Program-made: the position numbers and the translations under genes | Assembly: GCA_036374175.1 (NCBI GenBank) | Contig: DASUUH010000092.1 | Location: 1-37,512 of the forward strand | Length of the DNA: 37,512 nt | Reading direction: 5' to 3' | Origin: JASLBX01 sp036374175 | GTDB lineage: Bacteria; Actinomycetota; Actinomycetes; Jiangellales; Jiangellaceae | Notes under the pieces: generated by a model | Told to the model about the DNA's origin: nothing | Database searches by the model: none | What the model saw: the letters and a program-made list of their open reading frames with translations, nothing else | Part shown: positions 15,816 to 24,283 of the stretch, piece by piece | How positions within the stretch are numbered: position 1 is the stretch's first letter | Layout of the letters: each line of letters begins with the position of its first letter

Positions 15816-16571
15816 ATGACCATGGATATCGCGCTGGCCGTCGCCGGCCTCCTACTCGTGGGCCTCGCCCTCTGGGACGTCTGGTCAACCGTTCTGCACC
15901 CGGATGCCGAAGGGGTGCTGGCCAGGGGCATCCGGCGGACGATGTGGCGGCTGGCCACCGGGTGCGGTGTGCGGTTGCCCAGCTGGCGTCGTCACCTGCT
16001 GTCGCTGGCCGGGCCGGCCATCATCGCGCTGACGTTCATTGCGTGGATCTCGCTCGTCATCCTTGGTTTGACACTGATCGCGTACCCCATGCGGGATTCG
16101 TACGTCGCTGTCGGCACAACAGGCGAACTCACGCTTCTCGACGTGCTGTACTACGTCGGCGGTACGGTGACGGTGCTCGGCTACGGCGACATCGTGCCCG
16201 TGTCGGGTACCGGGCAGCTGCTGGCGCTCGCCGCCTCCGTTACCGGGTTCACCATGTTCACCGGCATGGCCTCGTACCTCATCGAGGTGGTAACCGGGAT
16301 GACGACACGGAATTGCAGACCACAATCGCCGAGAATTACCTGTCGGCCGACTTGGCCCGCCGGCTGTCCGAGGCAGCGCCCGACGACCGGGACCGGCAGT
16401 CCGTCGCCAGGGTGGGGCAACTCATCGCCGAGCGAGCCGGTGACCATGCCAGTGATCAACGGGATTTCCGACCAGTATGCGGCCGTCGTCGTGCACAGAT
16501 CTCGCATCCTGCTGGACGGCCTGAAGCAGTGGACCCGCGGCGACATCGACAACCACGAGTGGGAGGCCTGA
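15816..16571 (+). CDS. two-TM potassium-channel-like protein with apparent double frameshift
   Basis: The frame is open for 251 residues. The first 160 encode membrane helices and a K+-channel pore: LTLLDVLYYVGGTVTVLGYGDIVPVSG carries the selectivity-filter-like T-V-L-G-Y-G-D, followed by the inner helix LALAASVTGFTMFTGMASYLIEVV. From about 16300 to 16440 the protein-like reading moves to the frame one base earlier (DDDTELQTTIAENYLSADL ... RVGQLIAERAG). It then returns to the original frame for ISDQYAAVVVHRSRILLDGL to the stop. The two indels compensate. As annotated, about 47 residues in the cytosolic domain are out-of-frame-like and Pro/Arg-rich; channel function could survive. Confidence 0.75.
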   Translation: MTMDIALAVAGLLLVGLALWDVWSTVLHPDAEGVLARGIRRTMWRLATGCGVRLPSWRRHLLSLAGPAIIALTFIAWISLVILGLTLIAYPMRDSYVAVGTTGELTLLDVLYYVGGTVTVLGYGDIVPVSGTGQLLALAASVTGFTMFTGMASYLIEVVTGMTTRNCRPQSPRITCRPTWPAGCPRQRPTTGTGSPSPGWGNSSPSEPVTMPVINGISDQYAAVVVHRSRILLDGLKQWTRGDIDNHEWEA

Positions 16572-16589
16572 GGCCGAGCAGCGACCGGC

Positions 16590-17708
16590 CTACTTTCCGG
16601 CTCGGCGGCGCCGTGCCCGCCGGACCACCGCGGCTGTGCCGAGCACCGCGACCGTGGCCCCTGCGGCACCCAGGGTTGCGGTCTCGCGTCGCCCGATCCG
16701 GCGAGACGCGACAGCGTGCCGGCCGGCGATTTCTTCGAGCATGGCCTCCAGGGCTGTGGCGTTGTCATACTCGGGACGCCAGCCAGCAGCCCGCAGTCGC
16801 TCGGACGACACAGCCCACGGATTGGTCACGTAGTGCAGCTCGCTGGCGGGGGCCGGTGTGATCCCGAGCCGGTGCAGGCGTTCGGCCGTGCCGTAGGCGA
16901 ATGAGCCGGGCAGCTCGATCCGGGCGCGACCGGACAACGCCTCCACCTCCTGCTGCGCCAGCCAGCCCTCGCAGCCGACCGTCAACGGACCTGTCAGCCC
17001 CTTGGTCGCCACGAGCTCCAGACCGGACGCCAGATCGTCCAGGTGGCACAGTTGCCACGCCGGCTCCGTGCCACGTACCACAAGTAGCCTTGGCGCCTCG
17101 AAGTGACGGGTCAGAACGGTGTCGACGCCGGGACCGACCACCATGGCCGGGCGCACGACCGTGACCGCCATGCCGGGATGAGCGGTGGTCGATCGTTGGC
17201 AGAGCTGCTCGATCTGGAGCAGATCACTGAGCAGGCCGCCGTCCTCGGTGGCGCGCAACGGTGCGTCGTCCGGGATCGGGATCGGGTTATCCGGCGCGGC
17301 GCCGTAGACCATGGCGCTCGTGACCACCACGACGCGGCCGACTCCGGCCGCCGCCGACGCGGTGAGCACAGCCTGCACGCCACGGATGTTGCGCCGGCTA
17401 CGTTCGCTCGGGCGCTCTGCGACGCCAGTGTCGACAGCGGTGTGCACGACGGTGTCGCAGCCGGTCAGCCTGGACACCAGCGCCGGCTGGGTGTAGTCGA
17501 ACACCCGCCACGTGACGCCATCGAGATCGCCCCGAGTCGTGTCGATCGCGACGACCCGCTTGACGTCGTCGCGTGCGGCGGCCAGCCTCGCGGCCAGCAA
17601 CCGCCCCACACCCGTGGCGGCGCCGACCACGGCGATCACCTTCCCGGCGCCACCGGTTCGCTTCCCGGCGTTGCGCCGAGCGCGAACCGCGCCGGGCTGC
17701 TTGCCCAT
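16590..17708 (-). CDS. NAD-dependent epimerase/dehydratase family protein with C-terminal membrane anchor
   Basis: This is an extended-SDR protein of about 372 residues. The Rossmann glycine motif is VVGAATGVGRLLAARL near residue 30, the strand-end Asp is in VVAIDTTRGDL, and the SDR segment VVVVTSAMVYGAA precedes the catalytic-type YG. A hydrophobic segment ATLGAAGATVAVLGTAAVV followed by an Arg-rich tail suggests a C-terminal membrane anchor. The ATG at 17708 has GGAGGG eight bases upstream; the frame extends 14 codons 5' without support. It is divergent from the DUF2342 gene, with 83 bases between the starts. The substrate is unknown. Confidence 0.82.
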   Translation of the reverse strand: MGKQPGAVRARRNAGKRTGGAGKVIAVVGAATGVGRLLAARLAAARDDVKRVVAIDTTRGDLDGVTWRVFDYTQPALVSRLTGCDTVVHTAVDTGVAERPSERSRRNIRGVQAVLTASAAAGVGRVVVVTSAMVYGAAPDNPIPIPDDAPLRATEDGGLLSDLLQIEQLCQRSTTAHPGMAVTVVRPAMVVGPGVDTVLTRHFEAPRLLVVRGTEPAWQLCHLDDLASGLELVATKGLTGPLTVGCEGWLAQQEVEALSGRARIELPGSFAYGTAERLHRLGITPAPASELHYVTNPWAVSSERLRAAGWRPEYDNATALEAMLEEIAGRHAVASRRIGRRETATLGAAGATVAVLGTAAVVRRARRRRAGK

Positions 17709-17791
17709 GGCCGAACCCTCCTGCCGTACGGTGACATATGTGAGGTGCAAGACACCCCAATATCGCAGCCCATCCTGCCCGAGGTGCTCCG

Positions 17792-19126
17792 ATGAGTGAC
17801 GTGCCGTTCGGATTCCGGTCCGAGGACGACGACGAGGACAAGCCCACGGGCGAGTCCGGCGACGCTTTGGCCGGCGGCGAGTCCGGCGGCGGTGGCGCCT
17901 CCGGCGGTGCCGGTGGGCCCGGCGGAGCTGATCCGTTCAGCCAGCTGTTCGGAGCCATGGGCGCCGGCGGGGCCGGCATGCCCGACCTCGGCCAGATGCT
18001 GCAGCAGCTCGGCGAGATGCTGTCGTGGTCCGGCGGCCCGGTGAATTGGGATCTGGCCAACCAGTCGGCGCGGCAGGTCGTGGCTGCCGGCGGTGACCGA
18101 TCGGTGAGCTCGGCCGAGCGCCGCGACGTCGAGGACGCCTTCCGGCTGGCCGACACATGGCTCAACGAGGCCACCGAGTTTCCCGCGACCGGCGGCTCAC
18201 CACGCACGTGGAGCCGTGCGGAGTGGGTTGAAGGCACTCAGCAGGCCTGGCGCGAGCTTGTTGACCCGGTTGCGGCCCGCGTCTCGGAGGCGATGAGCCG
18301 GGCGCTGCCGCAGGAGATGGCCCAGGCGGCCGGGCCGCTGGTCGGCATGATGCAGCAGATCGGCGTGTCGATGTGGGGAGCGCAGGTCGGGCAGAGCATC
18401 GGCAAACTGGCCGGCGAGGTGCTGGGGTCGACCGACGTCGGCCTGCCGCTGGCCGCCGGCCACCCAGTGCTGGTGCCGATGAACGTCCGGGCATTCGGCG
18501 AGGGTCTCGGGGTCGAGGACCGTGACATCTATCTCTACCTGGCCATGCGAGAGCTCGCGCATCTGCGCCTCTATGCACACGCCCCATGGCTGCGCGCGCA
18601 CATCGTCTCGCTGGTCGAGGAGTACGCGCGGAACGTGAACGTCGACACCGACCGGATCGAGTCAAGCCTTCGCGACATCGATCCCCAACGTCCGGAGGCG
18701 ATCCAAGAAGCGCTCGAGGGCGGCCTGTTCGACATGCCCAATACCCCACAGCAGCAGGCGGCACTGTCGCGGCTGGAGCTGGCCCTGGCCCTTATCGAGG
18801 GTTGGGTCCACGACGTGGTGACAGGCGGCACGAGTGATCGCCTGCCCTCGGCAGGCGCACTGGCTGAAACGGTACGACGGCGACGGGCGACTGGCGGCGC
18901 AGCCGAGCAGACGTTCGCCACGCTGGTCGGGCTGGATCTGCGGCCGCGCAGGCTACGCGAAGCAGCGGCCTTCTGGGCGGCGATCAAGGACGCCAGGGGT
19001 GTCGAAGGCAGGGACGCGGTGTGGGCACACCCCGACCTGCTCCCTGATGCCGATGACCTCGCCGATCCGGAGCGATTCCTGACGCGCGACCAGTTGGACC
19101 CGTCCGCGTTCGAAGATGACTCTTGA
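17792..19126 (+). CDS. zinc-dependent metalloprotease-like protein, DUF2342 family
   Basis: This 444-residue protein has a disordered Gly/Asp-rich N-terminus (about 1-50), followed by the conserved DUF2342 core. Recognisable pieces are PVNWDLANQSARQ, QIGVSMWGAQVGQSIGKLAGEVLGS and the metal-site helix MRELAHLRLYAHAPWLR (E254, H257), which replaces a classic HExxH. The family is annotated as putative zincin, with no proven substrate. In Mycobacterium tuberculosis the homologous neighbourhood is Rv3195-Rv3197 (DUF2342, ThiF-like, ABC1 kinase), and the same set is present here. A hairpin 13 bases after the stop may end transcription. Confidence 0.9.
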   Translation: MSDVPFGFRSEDDDEDKPTGESGDALAGGESGGGGASGGAGGPGGADPFSQLFGAMGAGGAGMPDLGQMLQQLGEMLSWSGGPVNWDLANQSARQVVAAGGDRSVSSAERRDVEDAFRLADTWLNEATEFPATGGSPRTWSRAEWVEGTQQAWRELVDPVAARVSEAMSRALPQEMAQAAGPLVGMMQQIGVSMWGAQVGQSIGKLAGEVLGSTDVGLPLAAGHPVLVPMNVRAFGEGLGVEDRDIYLYLAMRELAHLRLYAHAPWLRAHIVSLVEEYARNVNVDTDRIESSLRDIDPQRPEAIQEALEGGLFDMPNTPQQQAALSRLELALALIEGWVHDVVTGGTSDRLPSAGALAETVRRRRATGGAAEQTFATLVGLDLRPRRLREAAAFWAAIKDARGVEGRDAVWAHPDLLPDADDLADPERFLTRDQLDPSAFEDDS

Positions 19127-19138
19127 TCGAAGAACCGT

Positions 19139-19168
19139 CCGTCCCGGCTACCCGGCTACCCGGGACGG
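19139..19168. terminator. hairpin between convergent genes
   Basis: Arms CCGTCCCGG (19139-19147) and CCGGGACGG (19160-19168) are perfect complements around a 12-base loop. It lies 13 bases after the DUF2342 stop and 32 bases from the metallopeptidase stop, so it could terminate both genes. No T-tract is present, which is common in high-GC actinobacteria. Confidence 0.55.
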
Positions 19169-19199
19169 ATCTTCCGTTGATCATGAAACCCGGCGACCG

Positions 19200-19724
19200 C
19201 TAGAGGGCCTCGGCGTCCTCCGGTGACCTGCCGGCGGCGTGCGTGATCCCGTCGAGGAACCCTCGCGCTCGCTCTGTGCGTGGGTACTGGCTTACGAGCG
19301 CCCAGAACTCGTCGCTGTGGTCGGCGACGAGCAGGTGCGCCAGTTCGTGAACCAGCACGTAGTCCAGCACCCACGGCGGCACGCCTTTGAGCCGGTCCGA
19401 AACCCGGATCGACGCGTCGGTGGGTGTGCATGAAGCCCACCTTGAACTCTGATTGCCACTCCACCGCACCGAATCCGGCTCTGCCCGGCCGTCCAGGTAC
19501 AGCTTCGACAACTGGCGCGAACGCGCCAGCAGCCGGTCGTCGCTGGGTCTGCGCCGGGCGTCCGCGGCGTCGAGCCGCTGGAGCATCGTGCTCACCCAGT
19601 GCTCCTCCTGGGCCTTACTGAAGGTGGCCGGCATACACACTACGACCTTGCCCGCGTCGCGGAACGCGGTCACCGTGCGCTTACGACGGCGCGAACGGCG
19701 GATTTCGATTGGTGGATCGGCCAT
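19200..19724 (-). CDS. YgjP-like M48-related zinc metallopeptidase
   Basis: This protein has about 174 residues. It carries WVLDYVLVHELAHLLVADHSDEFWALV, in which HELAH is the zinc HExxH motif and the downstream His/Glu supply further ligands. Before it comes RWASCTPTDASIRVSDRL, the conserved strand of the YgjP/DUF45 family. It is a soluble intracellular protein with no signal peptide; its substrate is unknown. The ATG at 19724 lacks a ribosome site, but TACGGT lies exactly six bases upstream, a geometry typical of leaderless actinobacterial transcripts. The gene is convergent with the DUF2342 gene. Confidence 0.88.
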   Translation of the reverse strand: MADPPIEIRRSRRRKRTVTAFRDAGKVVVCMPATFSKAQEEHWVSTMLQRLDAADARRRPSDDRLLARSRQLSKLYLDGRAEPDSVRWSGNQSSRWASCTPTDASIRVSDRLKGVPPWVLDYVLVHELAHLLVADHSDEFWALVSQYPRTERARGFLDGITHAAGRSPEDAEAL

Positions 19725-20253
19725 TTCCGCACCGTACCGGCAGGTCGCGGTGCTTTCCTTGCCAGGATTGGCGAGAATTTTCCATCCACATCCGGTGGAC
19801 GACATCACAGCAGTTCAACCGGGTTCTCGACGCCATCGAGGAAGATTGTCAACAACGCTGCCCACCGCCCGTCCACAGTCATTTCGGACACGCTGCACAA
19901 CTCATCCACAGAGTTATCCACAGGCCGTGGACGCATTCATCGCCATTCGCGTTGACCGACGGCCGATCCCGCTCTAGCGTCACAGGTGACGGAACCGCCG
20001 GAGCGCCGGTCGTCGTTCGCACGGGGAAGGCGCGCGGCACAAGACGATCCGGGGGGCCCGCCTACCACGCCGGCCGTACGGTCGTCTGAACCCCCTGCAC
20101 TCAGGCGACCGCGCGGCCGGCCGTCGTGTGTCCGGCTCTCGCACAGCGGCTTGCTGTTGATCCATCCGAGTTCGGCTGTGTTCCCTCGTTATGCGGGTAA
20201 AGCGATGTAGTGTTTCGCGGCGAACCGCACGATCAGAAAGACAGGAGGCCATG
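19725..20253. other. 529-nt gene-free stretch
   Basis: This interval separates the metallopeptidase from the DUF5679 gene, both transcribed outward. It holds the metallopeptidase -10 (19731-19736), a cluster of DnaA-box-like 9-mers (19782-19922), and about 330 bases of GC-rich sequence. A GTG-started frame at 19986-20210 has an Arg/Pro-rich product with no recognisable features and is not called. The end contains the AGGAGG site of the DUF5679 gene. Confidence 0.6.
19782..19922. repeat. cluster of DnaA-box-like 9-mers
   Basis: Five same-strand 9-mers resemble TTGTCCACA/TTATCCACA: CCATCCACA 19782-19790, TTGTCAACA 19846-19854, CCGTCCACA 19869-19877, TCATCCACA 19902-19910 and TTATCCACA 19914-19922. 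The last is a perfect box, and the last two are 12 bases apart. No dnaA, dnaN or parAB gene is nearby, so this is not oriC on the evidence here. Confidence 0.5.
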
Positions 20254-20415
20254 ATGGCCGATGAGACGTACTCCGGCGAGTACTACTGCGTGAAATGCAA
20301 GGCCAAGCGTGAGGCGACGGGCACTGTCGTCGTCAACGACAAGGGCACGCGTATGGCCAAGGCCCAGTGTCCGGTGTGCGGCACGAACCTGAACCGGATT
20401 CTCGGCCGGGCCTGA
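20254..20415 (+). CDS. DUF5679 small zinc-ribbon protein
   Basis: This 53-residue protein (MADETYSGEYYCVKCKAKRE...) has two CxxC knuckles, YCVKCK and CPVCGTN, that should bind one zinc. The conserved KGTRMAKAQCPVCGTNLNRIL tail identifies the DUF5679 family, which is abundant in actinobacteria and functionally unknown. Of two adjacent ATGs, the second (20254) lies five bases from AGGAGG and fits best. It is followed by the ThiF-like gene after about 140 bases. Confidence 0.9.
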   Translation: MADETYSGEYYCVKCKAKREATGTVVVNDKGTRMAKAQCPVCGTNLNRILGRA

Positions 20416-20558
20416 TCCGGCGCCGGCCCTAGCGGCCACACCTCAGGCGGTGCCGCCGGCGTGACAGCGGCGCCGCCTGTGGAAAAGCTCGGCGCACCGG
20501 TAGCCGATCGCACGAGGATCGTGTGGAGACACGATCCCGGCTCACAGGTGGGCTTACC

Positions 20559-21650
20559 GTGCGTCCTTTGATCAACCCCTCGCTGGCCCGCGTGTGGCGC
20601 GATGCGACCACGATCCAGATTGGGCTCGACCCGACGCGAGCAGTGGTGCTCGGCGGGTTGACGGCGCTCGAAGCGACCGTTCTGCGCGGGCTCGACGGCC
20701 GCAGTGACATGTTCATGCTGCGCTCGCTCGCCATAGATCAGGGCGGTGACGCGTCGGCGACAGACCGGTTGCTCGAGGTGCTGCGGGCCGCGGGCGTGCT
20801 GGTCGACTACGACCGGCTGCCCCCTGCATCTCGTCCGGACCCGGCGGCCGAGCCGGACGACGACGGACATGACCTTGCCGCTGATCCTGTCCACCTACGC
20901 GCGCCCGACCAGGCCGCTCTCGGCCTTTTGACCGGCGCGCCGGACGGCGGCGCGGCGGCGATGCAGGCGCGCCGGGAAGCCTGGGTCGAGGTTCGCGGCG
21001 CAGGCCGGGTTGGTTCCCAAGTGGCTCGACTGCTCGACGCTGCGGGCATCGGCCAGGTCACGGCTGTCGATTCACTCTCTACCTCGCCGGCCGACCTGAC
21101 GCCCGGCGGGCTCGGTGCCCGGCAGGTGGGGCGGCCCCGCGGTGAAGCAACCGAGCGGCTCATCACAGACACGCCAGCACCCGACACCGCCAGCTCTCGG
21201 CGCCCAGCGGTCACCGACCCAGCAGCGCCTGATGTCGTCGTCCTCGCTCCACAGCCAGAGGCCGCGAGGGTCGGCGGCGGCGACGTGCTTGTGGCAGCCC
21301 GCATCCCCCACGTCGCAGCGCGAATAGTGGAGCTGAGCGGCATCGTCGGCCCGTTCGTCATTCCCGGCAACACGTGCTGCCTGCGCTGCCTGGACTTGCA
21401 CCGCAGCGACCGCGACCCCGCGTGGGCCCGGGTCGTCGCCCAGGCCCAGCATCGCCGCGCCGAGGTGGCGGCTTGTGACGTCACGCTGGCCACCCAGGTC
21501 GCCGCTCTCGCGGCGCAACAGGTGCTGGCCCATCTGGACGGGTTCTCGCCCGCCAGTGTTGACGGCACGATCGAGATCGCACTTCCGTATGGGCTGGCCC
21601 GGCGGCGGAGTTGGCGGCCGCACCCGGCCTGTGGCTGCACCTGGTCGTGA
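20559..21650 (+). CDS. ThiF/Ocin-like protein (leader-peptide-binding type), zinc-site C-terminus
   Basis: This protein has about 363 residues. Its N-terminal part (RPLINPSLARVWRDATTIQIGLDP ... LEVLRAAGVLVD) resembles the winged-helix peptide-clasp domain of cyclodehydratase partner proteins. A degenerate nucleotide-binding region follows (VEVRGAGRVGSQVARLLDAAGIG). The C-terminal cysteines (NTCCLRCLDLHRSDRDPAW and HPACGCTWS) match the zinc site of E1/ThiF-like proteins. The adenylation Arg finger and catalytic Cys are not evident. No YcaO gene or obvious precursor peptide is nearby. The GTG at 20559 gives the family-like start; GTG 20523 is an alternative. The homolog in M. tuberculosis (Rv3196) has no known function. 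Confidence 0.75.
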   Translation: MRPLINPSLARVWRDATTIQIGLDPTRAVVLGGLTALEATVLRGLDGRSDMFMLRSLAIDQGGDASATDRLLEVLRAAGVLVDYDRLPPASRPDPAAEPDDDGHDLAADPVHLRAPDQAALGLLTGAPDGGAAAMQARREAWVEVRGAGRVGSQVARLLDAAGIGQVTAVDSLSTSPADLTPGGLGARQVGRPRGEATERLITDTPAPDTASSRRPAVTDPAAPDVVVLAPQPEAARVGGGDVLVAARIPHVAARIVELSGIVGPFVIPGNTCCLRCLDLHRSDRDPAWARVVAQAQHRRAEVAACDVTLATQVAALAAQQVLAHLDGFSPASVDGTIEIALPYGLARRRSWRPHPACGCTWS

Positions 21651-21753
21651 CGGTGATCAGGTCGGCCAAGCGGGCCAGACCCGCGACATGAAAACCACAT
21701 GAGCATCCCGAGCAGGCGGCGTGATCGTAAGGTTGGCCTGGATACTGGTAGGT

Positions 21754-23064
21754 GTGAGCGACCTACCGCGCCGAGCCTTCACGCGCAGCGCCAAGCTGGC
21801 CAGCCTGCCGCTCGGCATTGCGGGCCGGGCCACCTTGGGGCTCGGCAAGCGGCTCGGCGGCCGCCCCGCCGAGGCGGTCAGCGCCGAACTACAGCAACGC
21901 ACCGCCGAACAGGTTTTCCGGGTGCTCGGCGAGCTCAAGGGTGGCGCCATGAAGTTCGGCCAGGCCTTGTCGGTGTTCGAGGCCGCCCTGCCCGAAGACC
22001 TCGTCAGCCCGTACCGCGCGACGCTGACCAAACTGCAAGAAGCCGCCCCGCCCATGCGGGCGGAGGTCGTCCACCAGGTGCTCACCGAAGAGTTGGGCTC
22101 GGGCTGGCGAGCGAAGTTTCGTGAGTTCTCCGACGTCCCCGCAGCCGCGGCGTCGATCGGGCAGGTACACCGGGCCGTCTGGGAGGACGGCCACGAGGTT
22201 GCCGTCAAGATCCAGTACCCTGGCGCGAACGACGCGCTGCGCGCGGACCTCAGGCAGATCACCAGACTCGGCGGCGTCGTCGGCTCGCTGATCCCCGGCC
22301 TCGACATCGGCCCCCTGCTCGACGAGCTCACCGATAGGGTGACCGAGGAGCTCGACTACCGGATGGAGGCGGACGCCCAGGACGGTTTTGCCTTCGCCTA
22401 CGACGGCGACCCTGAGTTCGCGGTCCCAAAGCTGGTCCACGGTGCCGAGCGGGTGTTGGTGTCCGAGTGGCTCGACGGGCGCCCGCTTTCGGACGTCATC
22501 GCCGCCGGTACTCAGGAGGAGCGGGATCGAGCCGGCCTGCTCTACGTCCGGTTCCTGTTTTCGGGGCCGGACCGGGCCGGACTGCTACACGCCGATCCGC
22601 ACCCCGGTAACTACCGGATCACGCCGGACGGACGGCTGGGAGTCGTGGACTACGGTGCTGTATCCCGGCTGCCGGAGGGGCTGCCACCGTCCATCGGCCA
22701 GCTGATGCGCCGAGCCCTGGACGGTGACGTCGAGGCCATGGTCGACGGGCTCCGCGACGAAGGTTTCCTCAAGCCGCACATCAGGGTCGAAGCGGCCGAG
22801 TTGTACGACTACCTCGCACCGTTCCTGGAACCGGCGGCGGTTGAGCGCTTCAAGTTCAACCGCGCGTGGATGCGTGAACAGTTCAGCCGGATCAACGACC
22901 CCCGCCGGCCCGGGTACACGATCGGGCTCAAGCTGAACTTGCCGCCGTCGTATCTGCTGATCCACCGGGTGTGGATCGGCGGCATCGGTGTGCTGTCGCA
23001 ACTGGACTGTGAGGCGCCGTTCCGGGCCGAACTGGAGCGCTGGTTACCCGGCTTCGCGACATAA
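21754..23064 (+). CDS. ABC1/UbiB-family atypical protein kinase
   Basis: This is an ABC1 kinase-like protein of about 436 residues. It has the family-defining KxGQ motif (GAMKFGQALSVF), the Ala-rich loop AAAASIGQVHRAVW in place of a Gly loop, the ATP Lys in EVAVKIQYP, the catalytic HADPHPGNY and the metal-binding VDYGAV. ABC1 proteins are ATPases linked to isoprenoid-lipid metabolism in other bacteria; the actinobacterial member (Rv3197 in M. tuberculosis) has been linked to macrolide tolerance next to whiB7. No whiB7 gene follows here. The GTG at 21754 is the best start; the open frame begins 33 bases earlier. Confidence 0.9.
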   Translation: MSDLPRRAFTRSAKLASLPLGIAGRATLGLGKRLGGRPAEAVSAELQQRTAEQVFRVLGELKGGAMKFGQALSVFEAALPEDLVSPYRATLTKLQEAAPPMRAEVVHQVLTEELGSGWRAKFREFSDVPAAAASIGQVHRAVWEDGHEVAVKIQYPGANDALRADLRQITRLGGVVGSLIPGLDIGPLLDELTDRVTEELDYRMEADAQDGFAFAYDGDPEFAVPKLVHGAERVLVSEWLDGRPLSDVIAAGTQEERDRAGLLYVRFLFSGPDRAGLLHADPHPGNYRITPDGRLGVVDYGAVSRLPEGLPPSIGQLMRRALDGDVEAMVDGLRDEGFLKPHIRVEAAELYDYLAPFLEPAAVERFKFNRAWMREQFSRINDPRRPGYTIGLKLNLPPSYLLIHRVWIGGIGVLSQLDCEAPFRAELERWLPGFAT

Positions 23065-23080
23065 CAGAGTGGCCGTGGGG

Positions 23081-23572
23081 TTATGACTCGCCGAGATGAG
23101 TGTCGAGCCTCACGGCCAGTTCGCCGGCGAGCGTACCCAGGTCCTCACCGCGGTATACGCCGGCCAGCTCATCCAGCAACCGGGCGATAACCTCGGCCTG
23201 GCCCAACGTCAACGCAGTCCCGCGGTCCGACGGTTGGCCACCCTCGGTGAGGCGAGTTCGTAGATCCGCGGCGTAATCATCGCGGTTCAGCGGGTTGTTC
23301 GCCGAGTCCCTGGCGGTCGCGGTCGGGCGGGGCGGCTTTGCGCCAGCCGCTGGTGCGGTGCCGAATTGAGTGTGGTCGGGGCAGTAGTCGGTTCCGCGGA
23401 CCGGGTCATATATCCAGCCGGCCGCCTGGGCGCGAGCCCAGGATTTGGCATCAGAGTCATTCCGCCAGCGCTCGGCGGCTGGCGGCTCCGCCTGGATGGG
23501 ACATCCCGCTACGTCGCAACTCAGCACAACGCGTCGCTGCGTGCCGCCACCACCAGACACGTGAATGCTCAC
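23081..23572 (-). CDS. unknown protein with N-terminal Cys motif
   Basis: This 163-residue protein has an N-terminal candidate zinc site (LSCDVAGCPIQ and YCPDHTQ), a short linker rich in Ala/Pro (about 75-95) and a C-terminal helical part (LTLGQAEVIARLLDELAGVY). No family is recognised. It is convergent with the ABC1 gene, 16 bases apart. It begins at GTG 23572, with GGAGG about ten bases upstream; a second in-frame GTG follows four codons on. Confidence 0.7.
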   Translation of the reverse strand: MSIHVSGGGGTQRRVVLSCDVAGCPIQAEPPAAERWRNDSDAKSWARAQAAGWIYDPVRGTDYCPDHTQFGTAPAAGAKPPRPTATARDSANNPLNRDDYAADLRTRLTEGGQPSDRGTALTLGQAEVIARLLDELAGVYRGEDLGTLAGELAVRLDTHLGES

Positions 23573-23746
23573 CGCCGGTCGCCTCCAACCCTGAGAACTG
23601 CCTCAGCAGGGAATGAGTGGGCCATCACTATGGGCTCTCCTGGGGTCCGAAGTTGGAAGGAGCGTGGACGCGAGCGGAAGACGGCAGCGTCCGCTCGCGA
23701 CCACATCGTATGCACACGTTGGACCACCGTACGAGAACTCCACGGG

Positions 23747-24259
23747 TCAAAGGCGCTGGCCTGCGGACACGATCCCAGCGTTGTCCCTTGCACTGGCCGC
23801 CCATGGGCGCTCGCGCAGGTGGTATGCCACCACGGAGACAGTCGCGGCCAGGAAGAGCAACTGCAACAAGGTACGGGGAACCAAGGCCATCGCTGGATCG
23901 CCGCCGAGGGTGAGGCCCTCGACTGCTGCGTAGGCGTTTGCCGGGAACATCGCGACAAGCAGTGCGGAAAGCCCCGCGGCCGCCCACGGCGCGGTGCGGT
24001 GCCACAGCAGTCCGGCGGCGCCGGCTAACTCCAGCATGCCGGTGATGGTGACGAGCAGGCCGGGTGCGGGCAATGCCGGAGGGACCATGCTGATCAGGTC
24101 CTCCCGCATCCCGACGAAGTGAGAGACGCCGGTCAGGACGAACATGGCCGCGACGCCGCCGCGAATGGCGACCGGCCAGGGTCGTAGCCGGCGCACGCCC
24201 GCGGCGCGCGCCGCTAGGAGGATCAATGTAACGGAGATGAGAACGATGAGCGGTGCCAT
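23747..24259 (-). CDS. DoxX-family membrane protein
   Basis: This 170-residue protein has four hydrophobic segments: APLIVLISVTLILLAA, GGVAAMFVLTGVSHF, LLVTITGMLELAGAAGLLW and LLQLLFLAATVSVVAYHL. FVLTGVSHFVGMREDL and the ANAYAAVEG segment are typical of the DoxX group, small membrane proteins tied to redox homeostasis. It is divergent from a TetR regulator across 92 bases with repeated TTGTCA and CAAGAT elements, so it is probably the regulator's target. AAGGAGC precedes its ATG. The 174 bases downstream, before the neighbouring gene, show nothing further. Confidence 0.88.
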   Translation of the reverse strand: MAPLIVLISVTLILLAARAAGVRRLRPWPVAIRGGVAAMFVLTGVSHFVGMREDLISMVPPALPAPGLLVTITGMLELAGAAGLLWHRTAPWAAAGLSALLVAMFPANAYAAVEGLTLGGDPAMALVPRTLLQLLFLAATVSVVAYHLRERPWAASARDNAGIVSAGQRL

Positions 24260-24283
24260 GGAAGCTCCTTGAACAAAGGTGAA

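Noticed and set aside
19782..19922. Origin of replication
   Set aside because: DnaA-box-like words are present, but there is no dnaA, dnaN, recF, parAB or gidB, and no AT-rich unwinding region.
19986..20210. GTG-started frame upstream of the DUF5679 gene
   Set aside because: The product is Arg/Pro-rich with no conserved pattern, and the stretch looks non-coding. A decayed gene cannot be excluded.
20254..21650. Azole-type peptide (RiPP) gene cluster
   Set aside because: The ThiF/Ocin-like protein suggests it, but no YcaO cyclodehydratase, precursor peptide or dedicated exporter is nearby.
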